A stretch of 64,000 nt of DNA from Eudorina sp. 2006-703-Eu-15 (GCA_003117195.1 BDSI01000001.1:868001-932000); one strand, 5' to 3'. Counted from the stretch's first letter, positions 24,293 through 41,288 are shown. Translations and numbers: made by a program. The notes: generated by a model not told the origin, from the sequence alone.

Positions 24293-27200
24293 ATGACGAC
24301 GACGCCTGTGGAGCCAGTTGCCCTGGCGGAGCTCACAGCTGCCACACAGCTTGGTTCCGACCAGACAGCCGTCAAGGACGTGGTTAAGGAGTACTACGGA
24401 GAGGTGCGAATTTATGCTTACAGCACCCGGCGAAACCCTTTTGGGCCATTGCAGGCTTTCACAAATCGCTGACAGCGGGTACGGCTGGCGCGGCAACACC
24501 TCCGTCCGCGGGCCCAGCAAATCACCCTATGGGCGTATCCCACTGCCTGCAGCACATCTCAGACGCCACGTGACATGCCCAATCCGCAGACCCTGAAGAC
24601 CTCGGGCGACTTGCGGACGTCCGCCTGCACAGCCTGCAAGGCCCCGCCGCCGGCGGTTCGGGCCGCCCTGGCCCAGGTTCCCGCGGAGGTGAAAGACAAG
24701 TTCTACGGCTGCGGCAACCCCATCCCTATGGGCATCGACGGCCTGCGGGTGCTGGACCTGGGCTGCGGCTCCGGCCGCGACTGCTACGTGGCGGCGAAGC
24801 TGGTGGGCAAGAAAGGCACCGTCACAGGTACACATCAGCACGGGGGTTAGGGGGCGTGGGGTACTGGTGCCGTTGGCAGCAGGAGGACGTCCCAAAAGTC
24901 TGTTTGAGGAAGGATGCGTGACGTGGGGGGCTAGGCGGGGGCGCAGTCTGGGCTATCCCAGGTACCCAGGGAGTGACGGTGGGGACGGTGGTTGGTACAA
25001 AATGGTGGAGGAGGAGGTGCGGCGGTTGGAAAATGTAGATGGGGCGGTCGGGGAGGGTATCCCAGCCCAGCGAGTTGGGCAGTGAGCGGACGCAGGTGGG
25101 GGCTTGGGAGCCTCGGGGCCAGCCAGCTCACCCCAGGGCAGCGTGTGGGCCGCCTCCTGCCTGTCACGGTGCCGCGAGGGGGCTTCACACGGTGCGCGCG
25201 CAGAGGGCAGGACAGCGCTTCAGCTGCGAGGCGTGCTCCACCACCACACCCCCTGGCCCACCTGTTGTGGATGGCCGCTGCCACCACCCTCACCACGCGC
25301 TGCGTGCGGCACCGGAAGGGATATCGGATTTGTGTTTGGTGATGTCCAGGCAACGGAGGGGAGGTGGCTTGCATGGTCCAGGACACGTTGCTTGGCGGGC
25401 GCGCGTACCCGGTTGCGGCCGCCGTGCTGGGATCCACATCGCCAGTGCTGGGCCATGTGACCCACATCACGCCGTCGTTAGTCCGCTCGACCCATATTTT
25501 AAATGCATTCCACTCGACGTCCATGTGGTGCCGTACTACTTCGGAGCTCTGCTGGGCTCTCTCCCCACCCAGCATACACGTGATGGCCCTGAAGTGGGTC
25601 CGCGACAGTATATCATTATATTGGATACAGCAATGGTCACGGCCTCCCTTTCGGCCTCTCCGACGCTCCCCGGCCTGGCCGCCCCGAGCTCCAGGCGGGT
25701 CAGCGCCGATCACTGGATCGGACGACGATGCCTCTGTTCGCCGTCCGCGGTCCCCGATCTCGTATTTGCCGTGCCACCGTACCACCTATGAACCGCAACC
25801 CTGCCGTACACGGACAGGTATCGATATGACGCCTGCCCAGCTCGAGGTGGCCGAGGCCCACGCCAAGAGCTACTGCTGCGAGACCCTTGGCTACAGCCAG
25901 CCCAACATGACTTTCATCCAAGGGGAGATCGAGTACCTTGATAAGGCGGGGATCGCGGACGACAGCGTAGATCTCATCATCTCGAACTGCGTGGTAGGTG
26001 GCACTGCGTGGTGGCCAGTCCGGGTTGGCACTTGGCAGGGATGCGGTGGCTGGGCTAGCACCCGCCGCCACGAGCCCCTCTGCGTCGCGCGTGGCCAAGC
26101 GCCCTCCGCCCACCCTCGCCTCCCGCGCAGATCAACCTGTCGCCGGATAAGGCCCGCGTGCTGTCCGAGGCGTACCGCGTGTTGGCCCCAGGCGGCGAGA
26201 TGCACTTCTCGGACGTGTACTGCGACCGGCGACTACCCGCCGCCATCCGCACGCACCCCGTGCTGCTGGGCGAGTGCCTGGCGGGCTCCCTCTACATCAA
26301 CGACTTCATCCGCCTGTGCCGCAAGGTGTGCGTGTTGCGGTGGGGGGGAGGGGGGTACAGCCCCCCTTCCCCCCCCGGCAGGACAGCCCTGGTGGCGAGA
26401 CCGACGCGGGGCTTCCCGGAATACGGATTCGGTCTCTAGGGTCGTTACAGAGCTGGGTTGCTTCCGGGCGCCGCGTTAATAGCTTGGATCTTGCAGCCGG
26501 GTGTCGGTTACAGGTGTTGTTACCAAAGGCGGCGATTGGACAGAGAAGTCCCCCTTGTCTGCAAGAAGTGGATAAGTGGGTAAGCCGCCAAGATAGCCTG
26601 CAGACTGGGCGATAGGGACGGGTGGGGGACTTAGTGCATAGGGGCCGGNNNNNNNNNNNNNNNNNNNNNNNNNNNNNNNNNNNNNNNNNNNNNNNNNNNN
26701 NNNNNNNNNNNNNNNNNNNNNNNNNNNNNNNNNNNNNNNNNNNNNNNNNNNNNNNNNNNNNNNNNNNNNNNNNNNNNNNNNNNNNNNNNNNNNNNNNNNN
26801 NNNNNNNNNNNNNNNNNNNNNNNNNNNNNNNNNNNNNNNNNNNNNNNNNNNNNNNNNNNNNNNNNNNNNNNNNNNNNNNNNNNNNNNNNNNNNNNNNNNN
26901 NNNNNNNNNNNNNNNNNNNNNNNNNNNNNNNNNNNNNNNNNNNNNNNNNNNNNNNNNNNNNNNNNNNNNNNNNNNNNNNNNNNNNNNNNNNNNNNNNNNN
27001 NNNNNNNNNNNNNNNNNNNNNNNNNNNNNNNNNNNNNNNNNNNNNNNNNNNNNNNNNNNNNNNNNNNNNNNNNNNNNNNNNNNNNNNNNNNNNNNNNNNN
27101 NNNNNNNNNNNNNNNNNNNNNNNNNNNNNNNNNNNNNNNNNNNNNNNNNNNNNNNNNNNNNNNNNNNNNNNNNNNNNNNNNNNNNNNNNNNNNNNNNNNN

Positions 27201-29379
27201 NNNNNNNNNNNNNNNNNNNNNNNNNNNNNNNNNNNNNNNNNNNNNNNNNNNNNNNNNNNNNNNGGGTGGGTGGTGTGGTGGGTGGGTAGCTGGGGGTGGG
27301 TGGGTGGGTAGCTGGGGCGGGGGGGGGTGGGTAGCTGGGTGGGTGGGTGGGTAGCTGGGTGGGTGCGGTGGGTGGGTAGCTGGTGTGGGTTGTGGGTGGG
27401 TGGGTGGGGGTAGCTGGGTGGCTGGGTAGGTGCCGGGGTTTGGGAGAGGGCCAGTCGGGAGCCGCGCGATCGATTCTCGGTTGTGGCCTCGGCCTGCACC
27501 AGCGGCCGCTGTGTGCGTCTTCACCGCCGGGATGAGAGGTCTTGGCTTGAAGGGGCCTCGCGGCTTTGGCCCAGGTCGACCGCCGATGCGTCCCAACACC
27601 GTGGTGCAAGCGGGCGCCCGCGGTTCCGTGCGGCGGTGCCGCTGAGGCTGATGGCCACATGGGGGTGCTGCGCCTCGCCGTGCGCGCGGGCTGTCACACG
27701 GATTCTCGCGCACCCCCAACCCTAAGTTCCAACACCCAATTCCTACACGCCCGCCCCGAAACCTGCACCGCAGGACCTTGTGGGCGAGGCACGCTTCTAC
27801 AGCATCACGTACAGGTCGGTTGATGGGTGCTCGTTGCACCAAGCAGGGCAGCGAGGGCAGCGCACGGGCCTCGGCATCATCGGAAGCTTGGAACATGGCA
27901 GCGTCCTTGGTGTCTTCACCCACCCAGCTTGGATGAGTGCAGGGGACCAACCGGGCGTGGTTTTGTGCTCCAATGTTAGACCCGCCCAGACCCGCCCAGG
28001 CCCAAATACTTACCAAAGCACCTGCAATGTACTTACCATACACAACAAGGCTGGTGCCTATATGTGTCGATGCCCCGTCGTAAACTCCTTTTTCTCGTGG
28101 CCACGGCAACCACTCGGCGGACATCCTTGTCGGGCCGCCCGGAGACGAATTACCGTACGAAGGACCCGTGGGTCAGGAGGGCCAGCTCCCCGTGTCCAGG
28201 GCATCCCCGGGTGTTACACCCACTTAACGCCCTGCACACACATCAAGCGGCTGCCGCTCCCTAATCGAGCGGCTGCCGCTGCCTGCGGCCCATGCCCGGT
28301 GTCATGCGCTGCGCGGTTGCGGTCCCCTTACCACCGCTCGGCCCCTTACCACCACCGCTGCTGTTTTGTCGAACACGCGCACAGGCTGTTCAAGGTGCCC
28401 GGTCAGATCGAGGACCTGTGCGAAGACTACGGGCAGGTGCGAGCACATACATGGGCGTGGGATGGATGGGTGGGTGGTTAACGGGTGGGTGGATGGGTGG
28501 GCTAAACTGGAAATGCCATACCCATGGGTGGGTTCATGCGCGTCTGTGGGTGGGCTCGGGGGCGCGCATGGCCGTCCACCTGGGTGGCTTGGGTGGGCGG
28601 GCAGTGATGTCCAGCCGCTGCACGCCGCGATGTTGAGAAGCCGCACCGCCGACCGGCGCGAGGGGCCTGCGGGGCGGGCGAGGATACCGCATCACCTCGC
28701 ACACCACGTTGTAGCACTGTCACCAGGGAACGGGCAGCAGCGCGCGCGTGACTTGCTGTCGGTGTCATGCTGTCGCCAACGCGCAGGTTGCGGTGTATAA
28801 GGGCACCATCCCGGGCTGCCAGCACGCCTACGACCTGGACGACCACCACCGGTAGGGCCCCCCGCGCGGTGGCGATGTGCTTGCGTGTGGGTGGGTGGAA
28901 GGGAAAGAAGGGGTGCGAGAGGGTTCAGGCAGGGTGGCAGGAACGTCAGGATGCATGCTGCATGCTGCATCATGGCACCCACGAAAGGCTTCCACCGAGC
29001 CGCCGCGCCGCGCCACAGGTCCCTTCCTGGCAGCATCTTGCGACCAGCGCGGCGCCTTGTGGTGACAACATGTCCTGGTATACACTGTTGATCCCTTTTG
29101 GGGTCCGCTGTAACGTTCATTCATTCATTCATTCATGCCCCGATCCCGTCCCCACTTTCCCCGCCCGACAGCTTCGTGACCAACAAACCGATGCTGGTGT
29201 GCGGCAACACGGCGTCCATGGTGGGGGAGACCTGGCTGCGACCGCACTTCACCGTCATCGGCGACCGATCGGTCCACTTTGGGCTGTTTGACTGCGGCGG
29301 GGGGCCCAAGGGCGCTGCATCGGGCACACCCACCACCAGCGGCGGCACGGGCGACTGTGCGGGGGGTGCGTGCTGCTGA
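24293..29379 (+). CDS. arsM: Arsenite S-adenosylmethionine methyltransferase (ArsM/AS3MT), interrupted by an assembly gap
   Basis: Exons: 24293-24403, 24590-24827, 25818-25993, 26131-26325, [gap], 27774-27814, 28385-28436, 28787-28851, 29172-29379 (TGA). The enzyme methylates As(III) to mono- and dimethyl forms using SAM. The SAM-binding motif is LDLGCGSGRDCYVAAKLVG, followed by GIDMTPAQLEVA. The cysteines of characterised algal ArsM are present: SACTAC (Cys50/53), ISNCV (Cys174) and LGECLAG (Cys224); the last two fall at the same numbers as in Cyanidioschyzon ArsM. The C-terminal domain (ARFYSITYR, FKVPGQIEDLCEDYGQ, VAVYKGTIPG, TWLRPHFTVIGD) and a Cys-containing Gly-rich tail ending GGACC fit family members. 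A segment of about 20 residues that normally follows the Cys224 region (VGF-type stretch) is missing and probably lies in the 615-nt gap. A LINE 3' end sits in the last intron. Confidence 0.94.
26649..27263. other. Assembly gap (615 N) inside the ArsM gene
   Basis: A run of N with real sequence on both sides. The right flank is a GGGTGGGTAGCT minisatellite, the likely reason the assembly broke. One small ArsM exon is expected here. Confidence 0.99.
27264..27430 (+). repeat. GGGTGGGTAGCTG minisatellite bordering the gap
   Basis: Degenerate units of GGGTGGGTAGCTGG with G-runs on the sense strand of an ArsM intron. Its left edge is lost in the gap, so full length is unknown. Confidence 0.9.
29072..29136 (+). 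mobile_element. LINE 3'-end fragment in the last ArsM intron
   Basis: About 65 nt matching only the extreme 3' end of the LINE copies: GGTATACAC, GATCCC/GGGGTC stem, TGTAA (29109-29113), then five ATTC units. Same strand as the gene, so it brings a sense TGTAA into the intron. Confidence 0.8.
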
Positions 29380-29735
29380 GGGCGCCCGCCGGGGGGGGGG
29401 GAGGGGTTGAAGAGTGCCCGGGGGGGATGCGCGGGGCGGAATGAGTGAGTGATGTTGTGCGTTGTGATGTTGCAGCGGTGATGTTGCAGCGGATCCACCG
29501 ACCCAAGGTCGTGCGTACATTCCGGGGCCGGCGGCGGGTCGGCTCGCGAGCAGCAGGGTAGTCACGTCTACCTTCCGTTCGGCCCAACGGTCTCGATCCG
29601 CAATCGAACAACCACCAATTAGTTATGCCCCCGATTGGAATCGGAACAAGAATCGGCCAGACTTGATGGGTCAGGGGGATCCGTTGGTTGGTGCCGTACC
29701 AGACTTGGTTGGATTTGGTGGGCCCCCTGGACAGC

Positions 29736-29740
29736 TGTAA
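29736..29740 (+). terminator. Probable polyadenylation signal TGTAA of ArsM
   Basis: The first TGTAA after the ArsM stop, 357 nt downstream. TGTAA is the usual volvocine signal. Assignment is by position only. Confidence 0.45.
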
Positions 29741-30519
29741 CGCGCGCCCCTTGGCCAATCGTACTGCCCCTGAATGGAATGTATTACGAGTGTCTCGCGA
29801 ACCAGAATGGCGGGGATTGGTGGGTACGCGTGTGTTCGTGGCACCTGTTACCCCGCCAATCGCTACACTCTGACAATCTCTGCGTGCAACTTAAATCGTA
29901 TCGTTCAACATTATGAATCTCCGATTTGAGAGTCACCGCGACGACAAAGCGCAAACCTGAGACTTACCGCCGATTGCAACTTTCCTTGCTTCGGTCGATA
30001 CCTAACGCAATCAATGACCATACACAGAAGAGGTTGGTGGATGGGGAGCCCTCGGGAGCCATATTGAGTCGCGACGTTTCCACAGCGAACTCAGGAAGCG
30101 CGGCGCATAACCGCCGATGTGCCGAATCCACTATCTTTCATAAGTAAATGTCCATTGAATGGTGCTGACACGAATTGGGCTCGCGCATTCGCGTTGGCCT
30201 GACCGTTCGGCTTCTTAGGAAAACCCTCAGTTACTGTCAGTTCCGCTCATTGGACACTTGGGCTTAGGTTCCGGGCCCGCTCGCTGGCGCGCACCATCGC
30301 CGCCTCCGGCCCAGCGGCCCTTAATCACGTTGCCGTTGGCGGAGGGGTACGCCGGGTCGAAGAAATTGAGGCATCGCCGCTGGCGGGCCATCGGCCAACG
30401 ACAGCAGCGTTTGGGCCACCCACAAGGGACGCCTCGACACCAGCGTTGGAGCGGCCATGGTAGATATTGGTGCGCCCCGCGTAGCCGGCGGCCTTGGCAT
30501 GCATGACCACGACGCGAGA

Positions 30520-30616
30520 CGTGTTCTGCAGCATTCAGAGACGTGTTCTGCAGCATTCAGAGACGTGTTCTGCAGCATTCAGAGACGTGCTCTGCAGCAT
30601 TCAGAGACGTGTTCTG
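30520..30616. repeat. 22-bp tandem repeat, ~4.5 copies
   Basis: Unit GTTCTGCAGCATTCAGAGAC plus GT, nearly perfect, with one C/T variant in the fourth copy. Each unit has a PstI-type CTGCAG palindrome. Confidence 0.95.
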
Positions 30617-31279
30617 ACAGGCTCCTGAAGGGGGCCCGATGATCCCGTTGGAACATGCTTGCTCTATCAAGCATGCTCTAGCGAGGTCCAAAACGCCAGG
30701 AGGGGAGCATGCGATCCCTGGGCTGGAGCATGGAAGACCACCATGGTAAGGCTGGTGTGCTTCCGCTGGAGCATTGGCCACGAGATAGCATCGTTGGCCA
30801 CGAGCTGGGCAAAGGTCACACCGGTCGAATATGCCGCGACCACACCAAACCGTGGCGACCCCCTCATCGAGCCACTCCACCGCACCCGCCCCAGTGCCCG
30901 CCACACTGCGAGCTCACCACTCGGTTGCTTAGGCTGCTGCGACGTTTTGCGCTCATAGGTTGTAACTATATTCGAGATCGCTTTGCGCGTTACAACCTGG
31001 CCACGTGCGATTGGGCGAGAGCGTATGCCGAGGCTCCAGCCGCCTCCCTGCCGGCCACCTCCGCTGCCACTGTTCGCGCCGCGCCCCGCTACCGCCCGCA
31101 GGCCTAGAGGGCTGGCAGGCCCAGGCCCTCCAGCGCCTCGCCGGCTCTCAGCTCGCCGCGCTCGCCTGGGCTTTCATGTGCACCCACCAAAACGCAATAC
31201 AGGAACCGTTCCCGCCATGAAACACTGTCCCGGCCAAGATCTAACGTTATGATGTATTTCGATTTTATGCTTACAGCTC

Positions 31280-31600
31280 CGTCGCCAGTTTTCGAGCGGT
31301 CCAGCTCCAACGCAAGCCCTCCAGCGGTCCAGCTCCGTCGCCAACCCTCCAGCGGTCCAGCTCCGTCGCCAGCCCTCCAGCGGTCCAGCTCCGTCGCCAA
31401 CTCCAGCTCCGTCGCCAGCCCTCCAGCGGTCCAGCTCCGTCGCCAGCCCTCCAGCGGTACAGCTCCGACGCCAGTCTTCCAGCCGTCCAGCTCCGTCGCC
31501 AGTCATCGAGCGGTCCAGCTCCGTCGCCAGCCCTCCAGCGGTCCAGCTTCGACGCCAGTCTTCCTAGGGTCCAGCTCGGTTGCCAGCCCTCAAGCGGTGC
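31280..31600. repeat. ~28-bp minisatellite (GGTCCAGCTCCGTCGCCA type)
   Basis: About 11 imperfect units of CCAGCTCCGTCGCCAGCCCT with CCAGCGGT spacers. Units vary in length, and all + strand frames over it read as Ser/Pro/Ala repeats, so it is not coding evidence. Confidence 0.9.
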
Positions 31601-32401
31601 AGCTGCTTCGCCATGTACCGCCCGTGTGTTGAGCAAAGCAGCCCGCCCGACCTCGTCTGTGGTGGGAACCGCAGCTGGGAGCTGGAGGAGTGAGGGGCGG
31701 GGAAGGCGGGGGCGGGTGGGTGGGTACTGCATCGCGAAGCTGGCGGATCTGGCGGATCTACCGTTGAGGATCTGGCGGATCTACCGTTGAGGATTTGGTG
31801 GAAGTGAACTACGCACATATTGCAGCACATCCTACACACTGTTTCCACCTTCCTCATTTCCTCTCCCCTTTTCCACGCCGGATCTTTGCCCTGGCAGAAA
31901 ATCACAGCCAACTAAGGTACCTCCGCCAACCCGTCATCTCCCTCTTCTTCCCTCCCCCCTTCAATTTCCCATACCCTCCCTGTATTTATCTATCCCTGCG
32001 CACCGTCTTCAACAGTGCACATGGCGTGTCCACAGCGCAATGCACCCGCCCAATGCACTCAATCAGACTGAAGCTATTTACCCCTCCACAACCATATCCC
32101 GTTGCCTCACCGATCACCCACACCCAGCACGTCAGACCCCCATAGCCCACCAAACCTCGTGACCCCACACCCCAGGCGCACATTCTGCTGTACGCCGCGC
32201 TCGCGAACATGTTTGTTCAGGTGAGACTTGCACAGCAGCCTCGGCCAGCGTCAGGCATTGCGCATGCCGGCATTAGCTGAGCGCCCTGCCTCAGCCGGGC
32301 CATGGCAGTGAACGTGCTGCAGCAGCGCAGCTCCCAGCAGCCAGCAGGCTGGGGGCTGGGACCAGCCATCCTGACAACCCCATATGTGCAGCTGCTTTGA
32401 G

Positions 32402-36455
<4,054 letters not shown>

Positions 36456-37225
36456 GACAATATGTTGTTTGGATGTTTTCGAGCATCCCTAGAAGGGACG
36501 GAACCCAGTAGAAGAGGCCCACTCAATTGCACTCGGAAGGGCGCGGGAACTGTTGATTTTCCGTGATGGATTTTGGTTCTGGAGCGGTCTGGAAGGAAGT
36601 TTTGGGGCCGTTCGGGACCAAATCGCAACGCCAAGTTGGCATGAGCACGGGGCCCGTGCCACGGGCGCTGAATAAATTGTACGGCGTGACGAACAACTTT
36701 GCGAAAACGCAGAGTTGCGCACGCAAAGAATAACCTAACAATCGGTTAACATCTTGGTAGCCGTGGCGCACGCCGCGGAGCTCGCTTGCGTGTCGCGCGC
36801 AGAGCCGCCCCTCGTGTCTGGGCAGCACCTCATGGGATCTGTTAATAGCTGATTGCTTTTAGGCAAGCCGCGCGTCTGGCGAGGTTCGCAGGCCGAACCA
36901 CGGGCCACGCAGCGTCGGCACGTTGGGCACGCCTGTGTATCACGCGGGCACTGCAGGCCGCCGGCCCGGTCCCCAGCAGCGCACCAAGTGCAGCTGGAGT
37001 GCGGCGAACGGCGTCAGAGGCTCTGTCCTGATGCGTCTACGGATAGCCGCAACGACCGACGTCGACCCTACCCGAGCCTGCCTAATGGCAGCCAAGCTTG
37101 GGAACAAGGCTGAATGCCGCCTCCGCCGGGATTGCACTTGTGTCACGCGGCGTTAGGCCTCGACGAGTTCCCGATGTGCAATGGGGGCGCGGAACCTCGA
37201 ACGGTGCGCCACGGGGGGCGCGGAT

Positions 37226-37285
37226 CCGGTTGTGCAGTGTGTAGTGAGGAGGCTGAGGCTGTCGCCGATGACCCCAGCGGGGTCC
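37226..37285 (+). mobile_element. LINE-type 3'-end relic
   Basis: GTGAGGAGGCTGAGGCTGTC followed by GCCGATGACCCCAGCGGGGTCC; about 50 nt matching 54915-54957. It has the perfect stem GACCCC/GGGGTC with a 3-nt loop. TGTAA and the ATTC tail are not preserved. Confidence 0.55.
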
Positions 37286-39368
37286 AATGTTGACTGATGT
37301 GGAAACCCAACAATGCGGAAACCCAACACACTTCACCTCCTTGTTCCCGCTACGCCCAAGTTCCTCCGGCAGTCACCTGGGGCCCTGCGGGGATGCCCAT
37401 GATCAAGCGCTACCCATGAAACTTGGCCGCGGCAGCTCCCGGCGGACTGGAAGCACCCACAAGCCACAACCCGACCCGTTCCAGGGCCCTGTCAGGGGAC
37501 CCGTGATGGCGGGTACCGGCCCTGGCACCCGCAAGTGCAAGTGGGGCCTCCCCGAGAGGACGATCTCCGTGACCGCATTACAGAGGACGCTCGCCGGACC
37601 AGAGGTCGCTGTGCGTGCTCAAGTGCACATCCATCCATCCATTACCAGGCAGCGCGATGACTCGGGGCGGTCGGGTGAATGGATCACCCAGGGCCTTGAG
37701 AGGCGGCTCACACCTTCCACGCAGCCAGCGCCTTGTGTTGGCCAAAGCCAGCAACCGGCCCCGGAAATCCTCCCGCGGGGTTCAGAGATACGTAACATCT
37801 CTTGCCGTACCGTCGCAGTAATAGAACCCTGCTTGATCCAACAGCTATCCGCGGATGACTCGTCGCGTCCGTACATCTACACGACCGGGCAACCACAGGA
37901 GAGGCTCTTGAGACCACTCAGCATCGCACACACGACGTGCCGTACACCCGTGCGCTCGTACACATTGTGCCGTGTACCCGGTGAGTTTTCAGCTGGTGGC
38001 AAGCGCCCAACTGGCAATCCAAGCCCGCCCAGTCCGCAGTGCGAACCGGCGCCTCACGTCACGTCACAGCACGTCACCTCTTCCATCTCACAGCAACAGA
38101 CCTAGCCAGGACGACCGTCCTGACGAGACATCCTGAGGATGGATGCCGACAGGCGCGCGTCTGCCGATGGACGGACTGGTCAGGCGGCGGGTATGGACCA
38201 CCAAAAGGACGATATCCGTAAATCTTCCTCGGCGGCAGCCTCCCGTCATGTCACCGTCGCCATCACACCCGGAGAGGAAAGTCAACGGCAGTCGACAGCA
38301 CGCTTGGAGGCTGCGCATCCCTGCGCCCTTCTGCGCCGCAATGCGAACCACATGCGTCCATTCTGAGCGCGACGAACAACAAACGACACAAGAGACCAAA
38401 AACATGAGACCATGTGGCATCGTATTCGGAGGGCAAAAAGAAAAACAACCGTTGCAAAAACACAAAAACCCAAACCTCATATACCCTCACACAGGCATCG
38501 CGTTCTTGACACTGGCGTGCGTTTTCGTACATTCGTTTCCGGGCATGCCGCAATACTGTCGCCCGAATCTGGACATGATAACATACCGTCAAGCGTTTCT
38601 GGGCATGGCGAGGCTCGCGCGCTGTAACAAAGACACGACCGGGCTTTGGCCAACAGACACAGGCAGGCAGCCGATTGAACCGGCGTCGGTGCGCACCCGA
38701 ACCCCCACAACAGGCGGGGTGCGCGCGAGGGCGGGCTTGCTTGGTCGTTTGCGAGTGTGGCGTTGGGATTAGGGGGCTGCTACACCGACCCTACAGAGAC
38801 AGCAAACTAACCCATTTGCAAAGCCCGCCTGCTCCGAGCACGTTCCGCGGCGGCAACCGCCGACACCCGCCTGCGCCTCCACAAGCGCCCAATGCCGGAC
38901 ACACACACAGGCGTCGCTGCAGGCTTTGCACTGCGCCCTGACCCCGGCGCCACGCGCGTGTGAACAGCAGCCGCCGCGTCCGCAACACCGCTATAGAGGT
39001 TGGTGCCACGGCGGGCACTGACCCAAAGCTCAGCAGAATGCGCTCCCGTGTGGTGCGGGCTGCAGGCGGCTGCAGCCCGCACTGCTGCCAAAGCACGTAG
39101 CTGCCGCCCCTCACGCCGGCGACCGGACCGCCCCCCTCCCCATGTCTCTAAACAGGGCGGGAAGACGCCTCATCCCCTCTCCCCTCGCGAACCCCATGGA
39201 TGGGTGCCACCATCCAGGGCACGCCCAATCACGCAAACGACCCATTGAAGACGAATAAGAACCGAGCAGGACACGCATTTCATGGGAACCAGTACTGCAA
39301 GTGTTCAAGTGTAGCACCAGAAAATCAGAGCGTGGGCATGCCTTCAGGTTTATACAGCGCGACGCCGC

Positions 39369-39478
39369 GCGCATCAGCATCCATTTGAGCAGGTACATGC
39401 ACCATGCACCCCGAGCATCCATTTGAGCAGGTACATGCAACCTAAGCATCCATTGAGTAGATACATGCAACCTAAGCA
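39369..39478. repeat. ~32-bp tandem repeat, 3 copies
   Basis: AGCATCCATTTGAGCAGGTA and CATGCAACCTA form the unit, with one shorter copy (TTGAGTAGATACATG). A diverged relative lies at 40288-40350. Confidence 0.8.
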
Positions 39479-41288
39479 ACCCTTCTTAGACCACGCTAGG
39501 CGTCCTGTCGTGCGCGGGTCTCTTGACCTCTTCTGGCCCGGACTGGCGGACTGAGGGGCGTCAAAATCACACGACGTGATAAGTTGAGCGTTCCCTGATC
39601 TACAACGACGACCGACCAACAAAACCACGTGGCATCCCGTTGGAGGCGACGACAACGTAAAGCACCGTTTCACATTCATCATACCCAGATAGAACCGAAC
39701 TGGCATGCGCTGCAGAACCTGCATACATTTTGACGTGCGTTTGCGGGAGGTGACACTCTAGGGTGCAGTCATGCGTTCCTGTTTCCAGGGCACGACGGGA
39801 CTTTGGACGCGGGTCCAAAATCAAAGACAAACACGATGAGGCTCGCGCGCAGGGGGACACCGGCCGGCAGCAGATGAATCGGCGGTCAGTGCACTCATCG
39901 GCTCCCCCCTCAACTGACTGACATAGAGTGCACGTCGGGTTGGAGTTCTGCTCCACCGAACCCGCCCAAGCCGCGAAACATCCACATATCCCAACCCGTC
40001 CCGCGCCGAGCCTCACTCCGTCTCTCCGACACCTGCTGACCCCATTTCAGGCCTCGCATCGCCTCGCAGCAGACTGTACGAACGTTCACGTGGTACAACC
40101 AACTAACCAACCAACTACGCCCTCTCTCTCTCCACGCAAGTGCCTGGAGGGGTACCAAGTGCCTAGAGCCCCTCCCTCCCTGAAGAACAACACTCATCAT
40201 TTCATCGGACCCAGCAAGGCAAGCGTTCAAGTGAACAGCACCGAGTTCAGAGCGGAGCATGCATTCAGTTATAGCACGAGGCCGCGCGCATCGGCATCCA
40301 TACAGTAGGTACATGCGGACATGCAACCCAAGCATCCATTCAGTGCTTACGCAACCCCAGCAGGTCGTGCATCCAGTCCTCCCTCCCCTGTCGCCCTACA
40401 AGCTCCAGGTGCCTAGCGGCCGTCGGTTTCCTCCGGGGCCTTGGGAATCCCCGCGCTGCCTACCGTAACTTGCGTGTGTTAGCAAGGAGAAAAGCTGCGT
40501 GTGTGTGTATGCGGGCGCGTAGGCCAAGATAGGCAGCACCCAGCACCGCCCACATTCCGCCCCGGCAGGCGCCAGGCGCACACCGGCATATATGCCTGCC
40601 CCGCGCGCGTTGTGGCCTGCGGTTATGTACAGTCGCCACTGCCGCAACGGCCAAAGTGTGTCGTACTGCCGTACCACGACACAACGGCAGCCCACGATGC
40701 GGCATGTTACCGCAGCCCATGTGCGGCTCGGACAGGCAAACTCACAGTCGTCGAGCTCTAGGGGGGAACGCGCCCAAAGCGGTCATTGTTCGAATCACAT
40801 CCTCTGATCAGATGTGATAACGGCATCTACACTTCCGTACTCTCCGTACCGCCAGCTGATGCAATGTTGGCCAAGGAGGACAAGGAGCGCCTGCACAACC
40901 CCTCCCATGTACCCGCCTCTTCCTCCTCCTCCTCCCCCTCTTCCTCCTCCTCCGCCTGCTCCTCCTCCTCCTCCTCATTCGTCGCCGAGACGGGCCGGGG
41001 GAGCCCACAGGCGCTCTATGCGGCGATCATATGTTTTGACGATGACGCACACGTCACTCCAATTCGGGGTGGCGCCCCGCAGTCCCCAAACCCTGACCCC
41101 GGTCAGGAAGCCGTAGACCCCGAGGACCTCGGACGGTGACTGAGCTGCCGACACGGGGTTGGGCTTGGGGTTGGGGATGGGGATGGGGATCGGCATCTCC
41201 CCGGCATCTCAAAGACGGTGCATGGAATCAGCCGCACAACAGCAGCAGCCCTTCTTGCCGACTGCAGAATGGTGCCGGCCTCAACCAA

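Larger units (their letters stand above)
29380..32401. other. Intergenic, repeat-rich; ArsM 3' UTR and region beyond the kinase-like gene
   Basis: Contains the 22-bp array at 30520-30616, the 28-bp array at 31280-31600, and two copies of a 26-bp unit GCGGATCTACCGTTGAGGAT at 31744-31795. A minus-strand frame around 30230-30480 (FFDPAYPSANGNVIKGRW near its end) looks somewhat protein-like, but no splice-compatible partner was found. No gene is called. Confidence 0.4.

Noticed and set aside
26306..28124. Long frames of up to 497 codons spanning the N run
   Set aside because: They are created by translating N through the gap; the flanks are minisatellite and ArsM introns.
37287..38105. 272-codon + strand frame
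   Set aside because: Mixed composition but no motif, no splice partners, and it starts next to a LINE relic; most likely a chance frame.
40770..40810. tRNA T-loop-like sequence GTTCGAATC
   Set aside because: No matching acceptor stem, D-arm or anticodon arm could be folded around it.
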